NCBI RefSeq assembly: GCF_015207705.1
Contig: NZ_JADEWI010000013.1
Location: forward strand, 62,001 to 126,000
DNA: 64,000 bases
Direction: 5' to 3'
DNA from: Nostoc sp. LEGE 06077
GTDB lineage: Bacteria; Cyanobacteriota; Cyanobacteriia; Cyanobacteriales; Nostocaceae
Part shown: positions 45,635 to 54,277 of the stretch, piece by piece
Layout: each line of letters begins with the position of its first letter
Position numbering within the stretch: position 1 is the first letter of the stretch
Made by a program: the position numbers and the translations under genes
The notes under the pieces: model-generated
Told to the model about the DNA's origin: nothing
Database searches by the model: none
The model's input: the letters and a program-made list of their open reading frames with translations, nothing else

Positions 45635-46210
45635 TTACAAAGTTTCTTTTAAGGATACATCTTCATAAACATCAGTGAGAGAACAAGAGAAATTCAAACT
45701 ACTAAAGTGTAATTCTTGATTCCCTTTATAACTATAAAGTTCCCATCTCCCTTCTGCATTCCGTCGGAAACAATCAATCCTCTGACGGTTTTGACTGATT
45801 AATACATATTCTTGCAATATTTCTATTTCTTGATAGTCACTAAATTTATCACCTCTATCTAAAGCTTCAGTGGAAGGCGATAAAACTTCAATAATTAAAC
45901 TGGGATAGCGTTTGAAATATTCAAAATTTGTATCTCGTTGGTCACAAGTCACCATAATATCAGGATAGTAAAACACATTCAGAGATTCGATTTGTGCTTT
46001 CATGTCAGCGACATAAAGACGACACCCAGTTCCGCGAATGTGATTTCTCAGTAATGTAACTAAGTTAGCAGTAATAGTTACATGAGCGTCACTTGCTCCC
46101 GCCATTGCATAAATCTGCCCTTGGATATATTCATGTTTAATGGGGCTAGATTTTTCATTTTCTAGATATTCTTCTGGTGAAAGATAGGGGTGAGATTGGC
46201 TAAGAGTCAT
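45635..46210 (-). CDS. Uma2-family endonuclease
   Basis: This is a 191-residue Uma2 protein of the third subgroup in the window: SPEEYLENEKSSPIKHEYIQ at the start, MKAQIESLNVFYYPDIMVTC in the middle and YPSLIIEVLSPSTEALDRG in the nuclease core. The acidic residues Asp (PDIMV) and Glu (IEVLS) are present. The C-terminal strands are SFKG-like (LYSYKGNQELHFSS). It seems complete. It lies 12 bases after the HicB-like gene on the same strand and is probably cotranscribed. Confidence 0.85.
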   Translation of the reverse strand: MTLSQSHPYLSPEEYLENEKSSPIKHEYIQGQIYAMAGASDAHVTITANLVTLLRNHIRGTGCRLYVADMKAQIESLNVFYYPDIMVTCDQRDTNFEYFKRYPSLIIEVLSPSTEALDRGDKFSDYQEIEILQEYVLISQNRQRIDCFRRNAEGRWELYSYKGNQELHFSSLNFSCSLTDVYEDVSLKETL

Positions 46211-46222
46211 ACAAGTAAATTG

Positions 46223-46414
46223 TTATCTATTTTCACAATTACTAGCAGTACGACATATAAAATCTTCTAGTAGCATCTCAATTACTTCGCGTAAATTTTC
46301 GTTTAACTCATCTAATGTTTCACCTTGAGAATGCGCTCCAGGAAAACCAGGAACGTACCCAACATATAGATTTGTGTCAGGATCTCGTTCGATGATCGCG
46401 GTAAAAGTTTTCAT
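46223..46414 (-). CDS. HicB-like protein
   Basis: This is a 63-residue protein with the HicB/DUF1902 pattern: KTFTAIIERDPDTNLYVGYV, GFPGAHSQGETLDELNENLR, EVIEMLLED. I chose ATG 46414 because the preceding 19 residues of the longer frame (to 46471) do not fit the family. HicB proteins usually neutralise the RNase HicA, but no HicA gene is adjacent, so it is an orphan or acts as a stand-alone regulator. The last residues (FICRTASNCENR) are unusual and may be a shifted tail. Confidence 0.7.
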   Translation of the reverse strand: MKTFTAIIERDPDTNLYVGYVPGFPGAHSQGETLDELNENLREVIEMLLEDFICRTASNCENR

Positions 46415-46497
46415 AAAAAATAGACTTTTCTGTCTCAGCAATCCAATTATTATGTCTTTGTGGTTAACCAATTGTTACCACAAAGACACAAAGATAA

Positions 46498-47559
46498 TTA
46501 ACTCACCAGTGCTGCTGTACTGAGTTGCTTGGCTGTTTCAAAGAAGAAAGCGACGTTTTCTTCTGGAGTATCTGGTAATACACCATGACCGAGGTTGAGG
46601 ATATGACCCCAATTGCCAGCTTTGCGAACGGTATCATGAATGCGATCGCGGATAAACTCTTTGGAACCGTAGAGTACACCAGGATCAAGATTACCTTGTA
46701 CTTTAACGTGCTTGCCTAATCTGGCGCGAGCATCCGCCATGTCTACAGTCCAATCGACGCTGACGATATCAGCACCAGATTGAGCCATTCTTTCCAATAC
46801 ACCTGCGCTACCGCTAACTAATAAAATTAACGGTGTATCAGGGTGAGTTTGTTTGACCTGCTGGAATACGCGTTGCTGATAGGGACGGGCAAAGGTATCG
46901 TAATCTTGAGGGCTTAATTGTCCCGCCCAAGAATCGAACATTTGCACTACTTGAGCGCCGCAGTCAATTTGGTAACGCGCGTAAATAGCGATCGCATCTG
47001 CCAATTTTGTCAGCAGTTGGTGTAGAATTGCCGGGTCTGAGAAGGCCAAGTTTTTGATGATGGAATAGGTTTTAGAACCTTTTCCTTCCACTGCATAAGC
47101 AGCTAACGTCCACGGCGCACCGACAAAGCCTAATACTGTTGATTTGTCGCCCACTTCTTGGCGTAATGCCTGCAAGATGGGTTTAATAAACGGTAGAGCC
47201 GCCTCTGGTTCTAAGGTATGCAGGCTATCAATTTGTGCTTGAGTGCGAATGGGCGAATGAATGATTGGCCCTTTACCTTCCGCAATGTCCATATCAATGC
47301 CCAAACCAGGCAATGGAGTTACGATGTCGGAAAATAAAATCACTCCGTCCGGCTGGAAGGCTCTCCAAGGTTGCAGGGATACTTCAATCGCTACTTCAGG
47401 AATTTCGGAGCGATCGCGAAATGAAGGATACTTTTCCCTTAAGTCTCGGTACGCCTTCATATATCGTCCCGCTTGTCGCATCATCCATACGGGGGGACGA
47501 TCTACTATTTCACCACGAGCAGCCCGCAGGAGATGAGGGGCCGTTGACGAAACACCCAT
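46498..47559 (-). CDS. hemE: Uroporphyrinogen decarboxylase
   Basis: HemE converts uroporphyrinogen III to coproporphyrinogen III in heme and chlorophyll synthesis. The 353-residue protein has the signature [18 protein letters not shown] (21-38) with the substrate-binding Arg28 and the catalytic Asp in [10 protein letters not shown], plus GAPWTLAAY and the end FFFETAKQL. It appears complete and is the only tetrapyrrole gene in the window. Confidence 0.96.
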   Translation of the reverse strand: MGVSSTAPHLLRAARGEIVDRPPVWMMRQAGRYMKAYRDLREKYPSFRDRSEIPEVAIEVSLQPWRAFQPDGVILFSDIVTPLPGLGIDMDIAEGKGPIIHSPIRTQAQIDSLHTLEPEAALPFIKPILQALRQEVGDKSTVLGFVGAPWTLAAYAVEGKGSKTYSIIKNLAFSDPAILHQLLTKLADAIAIYARYQIDCGAQVVQMFDSWAGQLSPQDYDTFARPYQQRVFQQVKQTHPDTPLILLVSGSAGVLERMAQSGADIVSVDWTVDMADARARLGKHVKVQGNLDPGVLYGSKEFIRDRIHDTVRKAGNWGHILNLGHGVLPDTPEENVAFFFETAKQLSTAALVS

Positions 47560-47675
47560 TTAACACTTCATCCTAAGTCACTTTGTTATGTCACTGTTTA
47601 GCTTATCATTCTGGGATTACGCTTTTTCAGAAGGCTTGCTTGAAAAGCCCAAGTCTTAGCTTTACTTAACTTAAT

Positions 47676-48419
47676 ATGCAAACTAATTCTAATAATCCAA
47701 ATCCTTCTAATGTTGCAGCTACTAATAGCAATTCTCCATCAGTAAAATTTTTCATTCCCCGCACCCAACGGCGTAAGTTTTTTTTATTGTTTACTTCTAT
47801 GACAGTTTTGGGTTGGGTAGTAGGTGGTGTAGCTAGTTTGGCGCTCGAAAGAATTCTCACGCAAAGTCTAGCTGCGGCTGGGTCTGTACAATTGCAAACA
47901 TGGAGTTATGGGATAAGATTACTCAGTAATATTGTGTTTGCCTTAGTTTTTGCTGGCGACCAAGCTTTAGTCATGCGACGCTATCTCTCTGGTTGGCGTT
48001 GGATGGTTGCTACTACCATAGGTTGGCTAACTGCTGACTGTGTTGCGACAGCTTGGATTAATTATATTTCCTCCATAGCCAGTTCGCTTAATGAAAATTT
48101 ATCTTCTGAGTTAGTTATTATCTTTGGATTCTTATCAACAATTGCTTATATTTTTTCAGGAATTTGGTTGGGATTAATTCAATGGTTAGTCGTGTGGCGT
48201 TACGCAAGCAAAGCTTGGTGGTGGATTTTTGTCCCTTCAGTTGCTTTTTTGTTGATTAGTCTCTTGGTTTGGTTGCTATCATTTATGCAAAATTTTATTC
48301 CTGAAGCAATATTGTATGGCAGTCAACAAGGATTTACAGCAATTATCCTAGGAATAGTACCAGCAATTAGTTTTTGTAGTTTAAAAAGACGCTTACCAAG
48401 ACAGACTCAAGCAAGTTAA
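47676..48419 (+). CDS. Polytopic membrane protein of unknown function
   Basis: This 247-residue protein has about six hydrophobic segments (around 35-60, 80-100, 110-135, 150-175, 185-205 and 215-235) and a polar N-terminal tail rich in Asn/Ser/Pro. It has a basic RTQRRK before the first helix and two further charged loops (RRYLSGW, KRRLPRQ). No transporter motif was recognised. It is divergent from hemE (116-base gap) and 29 bases before the next Uma2 gene. Confidence 0.72.
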   Translation: MQTNSNNPNPSNVAATNSNSPSVKFFIPRTQRRKFFLLFTSMTVLGWVVGGVASLALERILTQSLAAAGSVQLQTWSYGIRLLSNIVFALVFAGDQALVMRRYLSGWRWMVATTIGWLTADCVATAWINYISSIASSLNENLSSELVIIFGFLSTIAYIFSGIWLGLIQWLVVWRYASKAWWWIFVPSVAFLLISLLVWLLSFMQNFIPEAILYGSQQGFTAIILGIVPAISFCSLKRRLPRQTQAS

Positions 48420-48448
48420 GCAGAAACTTTTTAGTAGGAAATACACTT

Positions 48449-49153
48449 ATGTTTCACTACAACCCATTAGAATGTTTACCTTCCTCAGCAGAATTACCCG
48501 ACTCTGACGATACACCTGTGGATAATGAATTACAAATATTAATTCCCAGCTTATTATTATCAATTTTAACCAGTATTTGGCAGACACGCGAGGACTGGTT
48601 TTTTGGCATAAATATGGGAATTTATTATGCAGCTAGTACACCTGCGATCGTACCTGATGGATTTTTAAGCTTAGGTGTCGAACGTTTTATTGGCGAAAAT
48701 GGACGTTCTAGTTATGTGATGTGGGAAGAAGATGGCATCCCGCCAATTTTTACGTTAGAAATTGTGTCCCAATCTTATAACTACGCGTATGAACAAAAGA
48801 AATTAGATAATGCTCAATTAGGAGTGTTGTATTATGTTATTTACGCCCCAACACGCTTGCGGCGGAAGCGCCAACGTCTCGAAGTTTATCACTTAGTTGA
48901 TGGAGAATACATTTTACAATCTGGTGATAAAGTTTGGATGCCAGAAGTAGGTTTAGGTATTGGACATGAACGCGGAATATATCAAGGAATAACACGAGAA
49001 TGGTTATATTGGTACGACGAAAATGGTAGGCGATATTCCACACCAGAAGAATTAGCAACTGCACGACAACAGCAATTAGAAGAAACTCAGAATCAGCTTC
49101 AAGAACTCCTAGCTAAATTACAACAAAAGGGAATCGATCCAAACAATCTTTAA
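48449..49153 (+). CDS. Uma2-family protein with C-terminal coiled coil
   Basis: This 234-residue Uma2 relative has [12 protein letters not shown] and [13 protein letters not shown] as the core acidic motifs and a final 40-residue Gln/Glu/Leu-rich coiled coil ([20 protein letters not shown]) ending KGIDPNNL. The coiled tail is typical of one Uma2 subgroup, and its end (x-IDPNN/DPDA) is also seen in the pseudogene at 1981. The acidic core looks complete. The aspartoacylase-like gene begins five bases downstream. Confidence 0.82.
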   Translation: MFHYNPLECLPSSAELPDSDDTPVDNELQILIPSLLLSILTSIWQTREDWFFGINMGIYYAASTPAIVPDGFLSLGVERFIGENGRSSYVMWEEDGIPPIFTLEIVSQSYNYAYEQKKLDNAQLGVLYYVIYAPTRLRRKRQRLEVYHLVDGEYILQSGDKVWMPEVGLGIGHERGIYQGITREWLYWYDENGRRYSTPEELATARQQQLEETQNQLQELLAKLQQKGIDPNNL

Positions 49154-49157
49154 AACT

Positions 49158-50036
49158 ATGGGAAACATTAATTCAGTGGTGATTGCTACTGGCACACATG
49201 GCAATGAATTTACAGGCATATATTTGGGGAAAAAGTTTGGGCAGTTTCCTAACTTAATTCAGCGTTCCAGTTTTAATACGCGCGTTTTATTGAGTAATCC
49301 TAAAGCATTTGCAGTAGCTAGACGTTATATTGAAAAGGACTTAAATCGCTGCTTTGCAACAGCAGACTTACAAAATCCCCAACTTGCGAGTTATGAAGAT
49401 ATTCTGGCTAAAAATATTTATTATTTGTTAGCAGAAGAAAGTAAAAATCAGCAACAAGTTATTATTGATTTACATACTTCAACTGCCAATATGCAGCTAA
49501 CTATCATTTTAGGAAGTAAACATCCATTTTTACTAAAATTAGCTGCCCAATTAAGCGCAATTAATCCTGAAGTGAGAATTTGTTATTCTCAACCTACCAG
49601 AGATTCTAACTTTCTTTGTTCAATATCTGAATTAGGTTTTGCTATTGAAGTAGGGCCTGTAGCACAGGGAGTTTTAAATGCTGAGTTATTTCAAAAAACT
49701 GAAGCATTAATTTATCAAGTTTTAGATTATATAGAAAGTTACAATCAAGGCTTAGAACAACCAGAAAATACTACCCTTACATATTATCAATATGCGGGAG
49801 TCATTGATTATCCACGTAACGAAGCTGGAGAAATTCAAGCGATGATTCATCCACAACTCCAGTTTCGAGATTATGAACCGCTTAACCCTGATGAACCGAT
49901 ATTTTTAACCTTTGAGGGGAGTGCGATCGCCTATCAAGGCACATCCACAGTTTATCCTATTTTTATCAACGAAGCTGCATATTATGAAAAAGGAATTGCC
50001 ATGTGTTTAACCGAAAATAAAACCATAGAGATTTAA
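49158..50036 (+). CDS. Aspartoacylase family zinc hydrolase
   Basis: This 292-residue enzyme of the AstE/ASPA family has zinc ligands His14 and Glu17 ([10 protein letters not shown]) and His106 ([11 protein letters not shown]), a substrate-binding RCF in DLNRCF (61-66) and a catalytic Glu in AIEVGP. Aspartoacylases hydrolyse N-acyl amino acids such as N-acetylaspartate. Cyanobacterial members with unknown substrate are common. The start is five bases after the Uma2 stop, so they form one transcript. Confidence 0.88.
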   Translation: MGNINSVVIATGTHGNEFTGIYLGKKFGQFPNLIQRSSFNTRVLLSNPKAFAVARRYIEKDLNRCFATADLQNPQLASYEDILAKNIYYLLAEESKNQQQVIIDLHTSTANMQLTIILGSKHPFLLKLAAQLSAINPEVRICYSQPTRDSNFLCSISELGFAIEVGPVAQGVLNAELFQKTEALIYQVLDYIESYNQGLEQPENTTLTYYQYAGVIDYPRNEAGEIQAMIHPQLQFRDYEPLNPDEPIFLTFEGSAIAYQGTSTVYPIFINEAAYYEKGIAMCLTENKTIEI

Positions 50037-50039
50037 CTT

Positions 50040-50366
50040 TTAACGTACATTCATTAGCAAAAAACAGCCACCATTCAATAAAGCCGTAATAGCTGCACCA
50101 ATCACGACACCATTCCTCATAGCTATTTGTCGTTTCCGTTGTAGAAAAATACAAAGGGGTATTACATATAGAAGTTGCCAGAATAAAAAGCCAACACCAC
50201 CAATAATCCAAACTTGTACGCCAACATAGCTACCAGAGCGGGAATTTAACTCCAAGACATAACCAAGCCCAAAGATTATGATAATGGCTATAATATGGCA
50301 TCCTAAAAGTAATAGAATACCTAAAATTGTTTGAAAAATTTCATTACTGGGATTTCTTTGCGACAT
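50040..50366 (-). CDS. Small membrane protein of unknown function
   Basis: This 108-residue protein has three hydrophobic helices (about 12-35, 48-72, 85-106) and a basic connector (FLQRKRQIAMRNG). No family is recognised. It is convergent with the aspartoacylase gene, the two stops lying four bases apart, and downstream of the radical-SAM gene on the same strand (24-base gap), so a shared transcript is possible. Confidence 0.6.
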   Translation of the reverse strand: MSQRNPSNEIFQTILGILLLLGCHIIAIIIIFGLGYVLELNSRSGSYVGVQVWIIGGVGFLFWQLLYVIPLCIFLQRKRQIAMRNGVVIGAAITALLNGGCFLLMNVR

Positions 50367-50390
50367 TAATTAAACCTGAATTTATATTAA

Positions 50391-51818
50391 TCAAACTAAA
50401 GAGTATTTCTGATTTACCAAGTCATACCCAGCACTACCTTCGCGGTAAAAAATGTTGAAAGTATCGAAGGGGATAATTCTCCCATCTGGGTGAACAATAT
50501 GAATACAGGAACGCTTGACTGAACGCACATCAAAATTGAAAGGGTCAAGAAACTGCACAATCATAACTCGAAATACATTACTGTAGTTAATCCCTTCAGG
50601 AACCGGTAACATAGGTAAACAACACAAAAGCTGCTTTAAAGACATCGCCGCAGAATTCGGTGAGTGACTGGTAGAAAACAATTGAAAAATATGCTTTTTG
50701 AGTTCTTCATTTTGCTCATAAAGTACACTATTAGGTACAATATCGACAAAAACATCAGGATTAATTAAGCTAGTTAACGGGATAACTTTACCGTTAAGTT
50801 TCAAAGCATAACCCATTGCTAAACAGTCAGGATGACAGGGAACTGGTAGAATATCTTCTGGTTTAAAATGAGGACTTTGTTCCAGAATTGACCGCCGCAC
50901 TTCGGTTAAAGTATATCTGTCTCGTTTTGCATCAAATCCTTCTAATCTACCTGCTACTTGAATCGGTTGAAAAGTTACGCCACGAATACATTTTTGTTTT
51001 AAAGCATAATCGATAATTTTACCAATTTCGTGATCATTAAGTCCTTTTTTGACAGTCACAACCAAAGTTGTCGAAATATTATATTCGTTGAGGTTTTCAA
51101 TGGCTTTCTCTCGAACTTCACGCAAATCCGCACCGCGTAATTCTTCTAAAGCTACCTTTTCAAAACTATCAAATTGCAGATATAATTCAATTCCCGGCAT
51201 ATATTGACTCAGGCGATCGCAAAATGATTTATCCTTGGCAATTCTCACACCATTGGTATTAATCATTAAATGCTTAATTGGCTTAGTTTTAGCAATATCT
51301 AAGATTTCAAAAAACTCTGGATGAATAGTCGGTTCACCGCCACTTAGTTGGACTATCTGCGGTTCACCTTCATTTGTCACCACCGCATCCATCATTTTTT
51401 CGATATGTGCCAAACTGCGATGGCGACGGGGTTGCTGAGATATTTCCGAAACCTCTTCCGCACCAGAATCAGCATAACAAATCGGGCAAGAAAGATTGCA
51501 TCTATCTGTTACTTCCACTAAAGTTAAACAACTATGCTGTTCATGGTCAGGACACAACCCACAATCATAAGGACAGCCGTGTTTAATTGGCGTATTAAAC
51601 TTTAAAGGCATATCCCCTGGTTTAATAAATTCTAATGATTTTTTGTAATATTCAATATCATCTGCGATCAAAACTTTTTCCTGTCCATGCGTCGGACAGT
51701 GTTTAATCATATAAACACAACCATCTTGAAAAATAATTTTAGCTTCGACTTTCACAAGGCATTTTGAGCAAATGCTATTTGTTAAAGCATAAAAAAGGTA
51801 GTTTCTTGTAGGATTCAT
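50391..51818 (-). CDS. Radical SAM protein of the Tes/MJ0619-like (COG1964) type
   Basis: This is a 475-residue enzyme. An N-terminal metal-binding knuckle has Cys17-x2-Cys20 plus Cys34 and Cys41 (CPTHG). A second Cys group is CPYDCGLC (82, 86, 89) plus Cys97. The radical SAM cluster is Cys107-x3-Cys111-x2-Cys114 (VTDRCNLSCPICYADSG). The layout matches the archaeal tetraether synthase family and its bacterial relatives, which couple lipid tails through C-C bonds. Bacterial homologues have other or unknown roles. Several more cysteines near the end (PCHPDC, CCLPML) could bind extra clusters. It is followed by a small membrane gene. The function is an inference from architecture. Confidence 0.75.
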   Translation of the reverse strand: MNPTRNYLFYALTNSICSKCLVKVEAKIIFQDGCVYMIKHCPTHGQEKVLIADDIEYYKKSLEFIKPGDMPLKFNTPIKHGCPYDCGLCPDHEQHSCLTLVEVTDRCNLSCPICYADSGAEEVSEISQQPRRHRSLAHIEKMMDAVVTNEGEPQIVQLSGGEPTIHPEFFEILDIAKTKPIKHLMINTNGVRIAKDKSFCDRLSQYMPGIELYLQFDSFEKVALEELRGADLREVREKAIENLNEYNISTTLVVTVKKGLNDHEIGKIIDYALKQKCIRGVTFQPIQVAGRLEGFDAKRDRYTLTEVRRSILEQSPHFKPEDILPVPCHPDCLAMGYALKLNGKVIPLTSLINPDVFVDIVPNSVLYEQNEELKKHIFQLFSTSHSPNSAAMSLKQLLCCLPMLPVPEGINYSNVFRVMIVQFLDPFNFDVRSVKRSCIHIVHPDGRIIPFDTFNIFYREGSAGYDLVNQKYSLV

Positions 51819-51965
51819 AATATTTCTACTCTTACACTCTTCTCTGTGTCTCTACGTCTCTGCGTGAGATAAAAGAAAGCATAGTTTATTTACTGAAAAA
51901 TAGCTTTAAATGTATACAGAAAAACTCAAATTAGCAAAATTGCTTATTGTTCTACTGCTGGCAAA

Positions 51966-52166
51966 TCATGAGAAAAATCGCTCATAATCATCATGACTGC
52001 CTATCCAAAACCACGTCACCGTGTCACCTTCAAGAACTCCAAGCGCACGATAGCTGCGTGTTACGCGAACTGCCCAAATCGCTTCATCACTGTTGATACA
52101 TTTGAAATGTAAAGACGTATGAAATGGATTCTCTGCCCAAAATGATGGCAGCGTTGCGGACTTCAT
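51966..52166 (-). CDS. RelE/ParE-like toxin, shortened
   Basis: This 66-residue protein has the ParE/RelE-fold second half: SLHFKCINSDEAIWAVRVTR, SYRALGVLEGDTVTWFWIGS, HDDYERF. In intact relatives, roughly 20 residues lie between the start MKSATLPSFW and the segment W-x-ENPFHTSLHFK. Here they are missing, so an internal deletion probably removed the first helix. I start at 52166 because ATG overlaps the antitoxin stop (ATGA). The catalytic status is doubtful. Confidence 0.7.
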   Translation of the reverse strand: MKSATLPSFWAENPFHTSLHFKCINSDEAIWAVRVTRSYRALGVLEGDTVTWFWIGSHDDYERFFS

Positions 52167-52393
52167 AACTGTTCGTAATCCATCGGAACCGACTGACACT
52201 CTGCAATTTCTTGCTTGGCACACTGGGCTGCGGCAATTAGATTATTCTGCGTCTTTTTAAAGGAAGACTCCCATCGTGCTTCATCTTCCAAATCGGCAAT
52301 GAACTCACGAAGATGCTCTGCAACACGCTCTTGTAATTCATCAGGCAGAGATTCAACCATTTTGATGATTGTGGAGATAGTCGGCGAAGACAT
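52163..52393 (-). CDS. Antitoxin of the RelE/ParE-like pair
   Basis: This 76-residue, helical, acidic protein (LPDELQERVAEHLREFIADL, then KKTQNNLIAAAQCAKQEIAE) fits antitoxins paired with ParE/RelE-like toxins in cyanobacteria. Its stop overlaps the toxin start by four bases (ATGA), a typical translational coupling. No DNA-binding domain was recognised. Confidence 0.72.
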   Translation of the reverse strand: MSSPTISTIIKMVESLPDELQERVAEHLREFIADLEDEARWESSFKKTQNNLIAAAQCAKQEIAECQSVPMDYEQL

Positions 52394-52515
52394 AAATTAT
52401 CTGGGAATAACTCAATTAAAATTACTTTTATTTTATCGGTTAATCCCTGCCAGCTAGAGCAATTGATCGGGTTCTGCAACTCGGAGTTCATATCAGGGAA
52501 AGTGGGACACATTTA

Positions 52516-52740
52516 TCAAGTAGGATTCGCACAGGCTGTCAGCATTTCCTTTGCTAATTCAAGGGCTGCGATCGCTTGCTCACGCCTAACACTTGGAAAA
52601 TGCTCTAAAAATTCATCTAGTGTATCGCCTGCTTCAAGATAATCAAGCAGCGTTTTCATTGGCACACGAGTTCCGACAAAAATAGGGGTTCCTCCCAGTA
52701 TGTCAGGGTCACTATGAATAACACGTGCTGTGGCTGTCAT
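52516..52740 (-). CDS. DUF433-family protein (antitoxin-like)
   Basis: This is a 74-residue DUF433 protein with the family start IHSDPDILGGTPIFVGTRVP and the helix VRREQAIAALELAKEML. DUF433 proteins usually pair with a DUF5615 PIN-like nuclease encoded just downstream. None lies downstream here, so it is an orphan. Its start lies two bases after the stop of the decayed gene at 52742-52981, and it reads like the last gene of an old operon. Confidence 0.8.
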   Translation of the reverse strand: MTATARVIHSDPDILGGTPIFVGTRVPMKTLLDYLEAGDTLDEFLEHFPSVRREQAIAALELAKEMLTACANPT

Positions 52741-52741
52741 A

Positions 52742-52981
52742 TCAATTATTGATTAGCAGTGATATGTTGTAATATTTTAGCCTATACAATAAATGCCCAT
52801 CTGGGTGACGAGCTTCAAGGCGATCGCAAGCAGCTATTTCACTTGTGTCAACTTCAAAATCTCCAGTTTCAATATCAATCACCACAATTTTGTCGTGATT
52901 ACCTGCTTCGACTTTGCGACGAACCTGAGATTCGTATATTTCGTCACCACGCCTAGCAAATTCTTCTTTGCTGTAGCGGGG
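52742..52981 (-). pseudogene. Decayed conserved gene without start codon
   Basis: A clean 79-codon frame on the minus strand encodes RYSKEEFARRGDEIYESQVR, then VEAGNHDKIVVIDIETGDFE and a short end (LYRLKYYNISLLINN). The first part matches a conserved cyanobacterial hypothetical protein (…SKEEFARRGD-IYE…KIV-IDIETGEFEVD…). A TAA immediately precedes the frame and no start codon exists within it before GTG in the middle. The C-terminus after RHPDG no longer matches relatives. It is therefore a remnant truncated at both ends. It lies below the usual ORF length threshold for calling, and its antisense frame (52759-52956) is not real. Confidence 0.65.
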
Positions 52982-52992
52982 TTAGGCTGCGA

Positions 52993-53730
52993 CTAAAACT
53001 CTAGATTCATAGTCCGAGATAACCCTGCTTTTGTTACAAGTTCTGGGAATAGTATCTGTACTTCCTCTAGTGATAAAGGTGGATCTGGATCAATGTCAAG
53101 ATTTGCACCAATGAGTTTTGCACACCCATAATCTGCACGATGGATATAGTTATAGTAGACAACATATCTATCCTGATCAATTTGATATAGCTCATAGGAA
53201 TGTGGGCTTAGGGAATCTTTGTAAATTACCAACTCAGCTATCAACTTTCCGCTAAAACGAACCACTTCAGTTGTGACAGGATAGTTTGCATAATTAGACC
53301 ATAGGGTGCCAATCTCTTTCTTAATAAAACCTGCACCTACATATTCTTCTGAGATTTTTGCATATGACCAGTTTATCGGAGGTTCAAGACATTGACGTAC
53401 ATACTCAAGATGTTTCTGCTTGATTTCCTGTAATTTCTTAACTGTATACTCGTTTGGTTGGTCATCAACAATTTTGTGATGTTTCTTACAAAGCAATATT
53501 AAGTTTGAGTAAGAATCTAGCTGATGAAGCGGAAAACTTGAATCCCCACGCGGGCCACCTACTTCTCTTGCAACAATATGACACTCATCACCAACTATAG
53601 ATTCGTCGTCATTTGTTGCAGCATCCATAATTAGCTCACATTTACAGATTGCACATTGAGTGCCAGAACGCCCCCACAAAATTTTTCTTGTTTTATCTGT
53701 GATACCCAAACAGCAAAACCTCAGCAACAC
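52993..53730 (-). CDS. HNH endonuclease-like protein
   Basis: This is a 245-residue protein with an N-terminal HNH/zinc-ribbon region: Cys26-x2-Cys29, His51 in DECHIVAREVGGPRGD, then NLILLCKKHHKIVDD with Asn76, Cys81, His84 and His85. The remaining 140 residues (about 110-245) form a domain I do not recognise, rich in aromatic strands. HNH proteins of this kind occur in mobile elements and defence systems. No partner methylase or defence gene is adjacent. The beginning MLLRFCCLG is less certain, and the core starts near residue 10. The 5' end is 160 bases from the Rpn remnant. Confidence 0.75.
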   Translation of the reverse strand: MLLRFCCLGITDKTRKILWGRSGTQCAICKCELIMDAATNDDESIVGDECHIVAREVGGPRGDSSFPLHQLDSYSNLILLCKKHHKIVDDQPNEYTVKKLQEIKQKHLEYVRQCLEPPINWSYAKISEEYVGAGFIKKEIGTLWSNYANYPVTTEVVRFSGKLIAELVIYKDSLSPHSYELYQIDQDRYVVYYNYIHRADYGCAKLIGANLDIDPDPPLSLEEVQILFPELVTKAGLSRTMNLEF

Positions 53731-53862
53731 AATATTCTTAATTTTAGCGACCTAACTCTAAAATCGAACAGATAACCCTGTGTTGCTTCTTCACAAGCAA
53801 ATCCCTCGCACGTAGATTTAGGTTTAGCTTTGTGCAGATTGATTTTTTAGTTGCTGTTAAAG

Positions 53863-53964
53863 TTATTGGGCTTCCTCGACCGATAAGCCTGTGGAAGGGG
53901 CAATAATGTCTATTGCTACTCCTCTATGTAAGAGATTGATAGCGATTTCTTGTTGTTTTCTTTC
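53863..53964 (-). pseudogene. C-terminal remnant of an Rpn-family PD-(D/E)XK transposase/nuclease
   Basis: On the minus strand, 34 codons encode ERKQQEIAINLLHRGVAIDI followed by IAPSTGLSVEEAQ and TAA (53863-53865). This is the closing helix of Rpn/'PDDEXK nuclease family transposase' proteins, in which I-A-x-x-TGLSVEE-[IV]-Q is very common. The rest of the gene is gone. Its 5' edge abuts the DUF5615 remnant at about 53965. The match is from memory of the family. Confidence 0.6.
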
Positions 53965-53968
53965 TTCA

Positions 53969-54277
53969 CCTTTTGATCAAAATTTGAGCCGCAAGCTGAC
54001 AACTCGATTAGCAGATATTTTTCCTGATTCCAGTCATGTGCAGTTTCATGAACTCCAAGAAAGGACTGACACTGAAATCTGGGAGTTTGCTAAAAGTAAT
54101 AATTTTTGCATTTTCACTCAAGATGCAGACTTTTTTGAGCGAAGCCGTTTGTACGGTTCACCACCTAAAGTGATATGGCTACGTTGCGGGAATGCGCCTA
54201 ATAATTACATCGAGCTATCACAGGCTTTGTGTCATAAAGGTAAATACATTACGATCCCTTTCCATTCTTCTTGCTGA
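53969..54277 (+). pseudogene. DUF5615 PIN-like gene missing its 5' end
   Basis: The homology (FDQNLSRKLTTRLADIFPDS, LQERTDTEIWEFAKSN, FTQDADFFERSRLYGSPPKV, IWLRCGN) is a DUF5615 PIN-like nuclease. It starts with FDQNLS, where intact relatives have a few more residues and a Met. In this sequence the upstream frame (an ATG at 53891) runs through the antisense of an Rpn remnant and gives a nonsense N-terminus. The C-terminal 15 residues (CHKGKYITIPFHSSC) overlap the tail of the convergent gene at 54232 and do not fit the family. The gene is probably non-functional. Confidence 0.68.

Noticed and set aside
52759-52996. Two plus-strand frames near the orphan DUF433
   Set aside because: They are antisense to the decayed minus-strand gene at 52742-52981, which matches a conserved protein.
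53891-53968. ATG-started N-terminal part of the plus-strand DUF5615 frame
   Set aside because: These codons are the antisense of an Rpn-family remnant, so the start is an accident.
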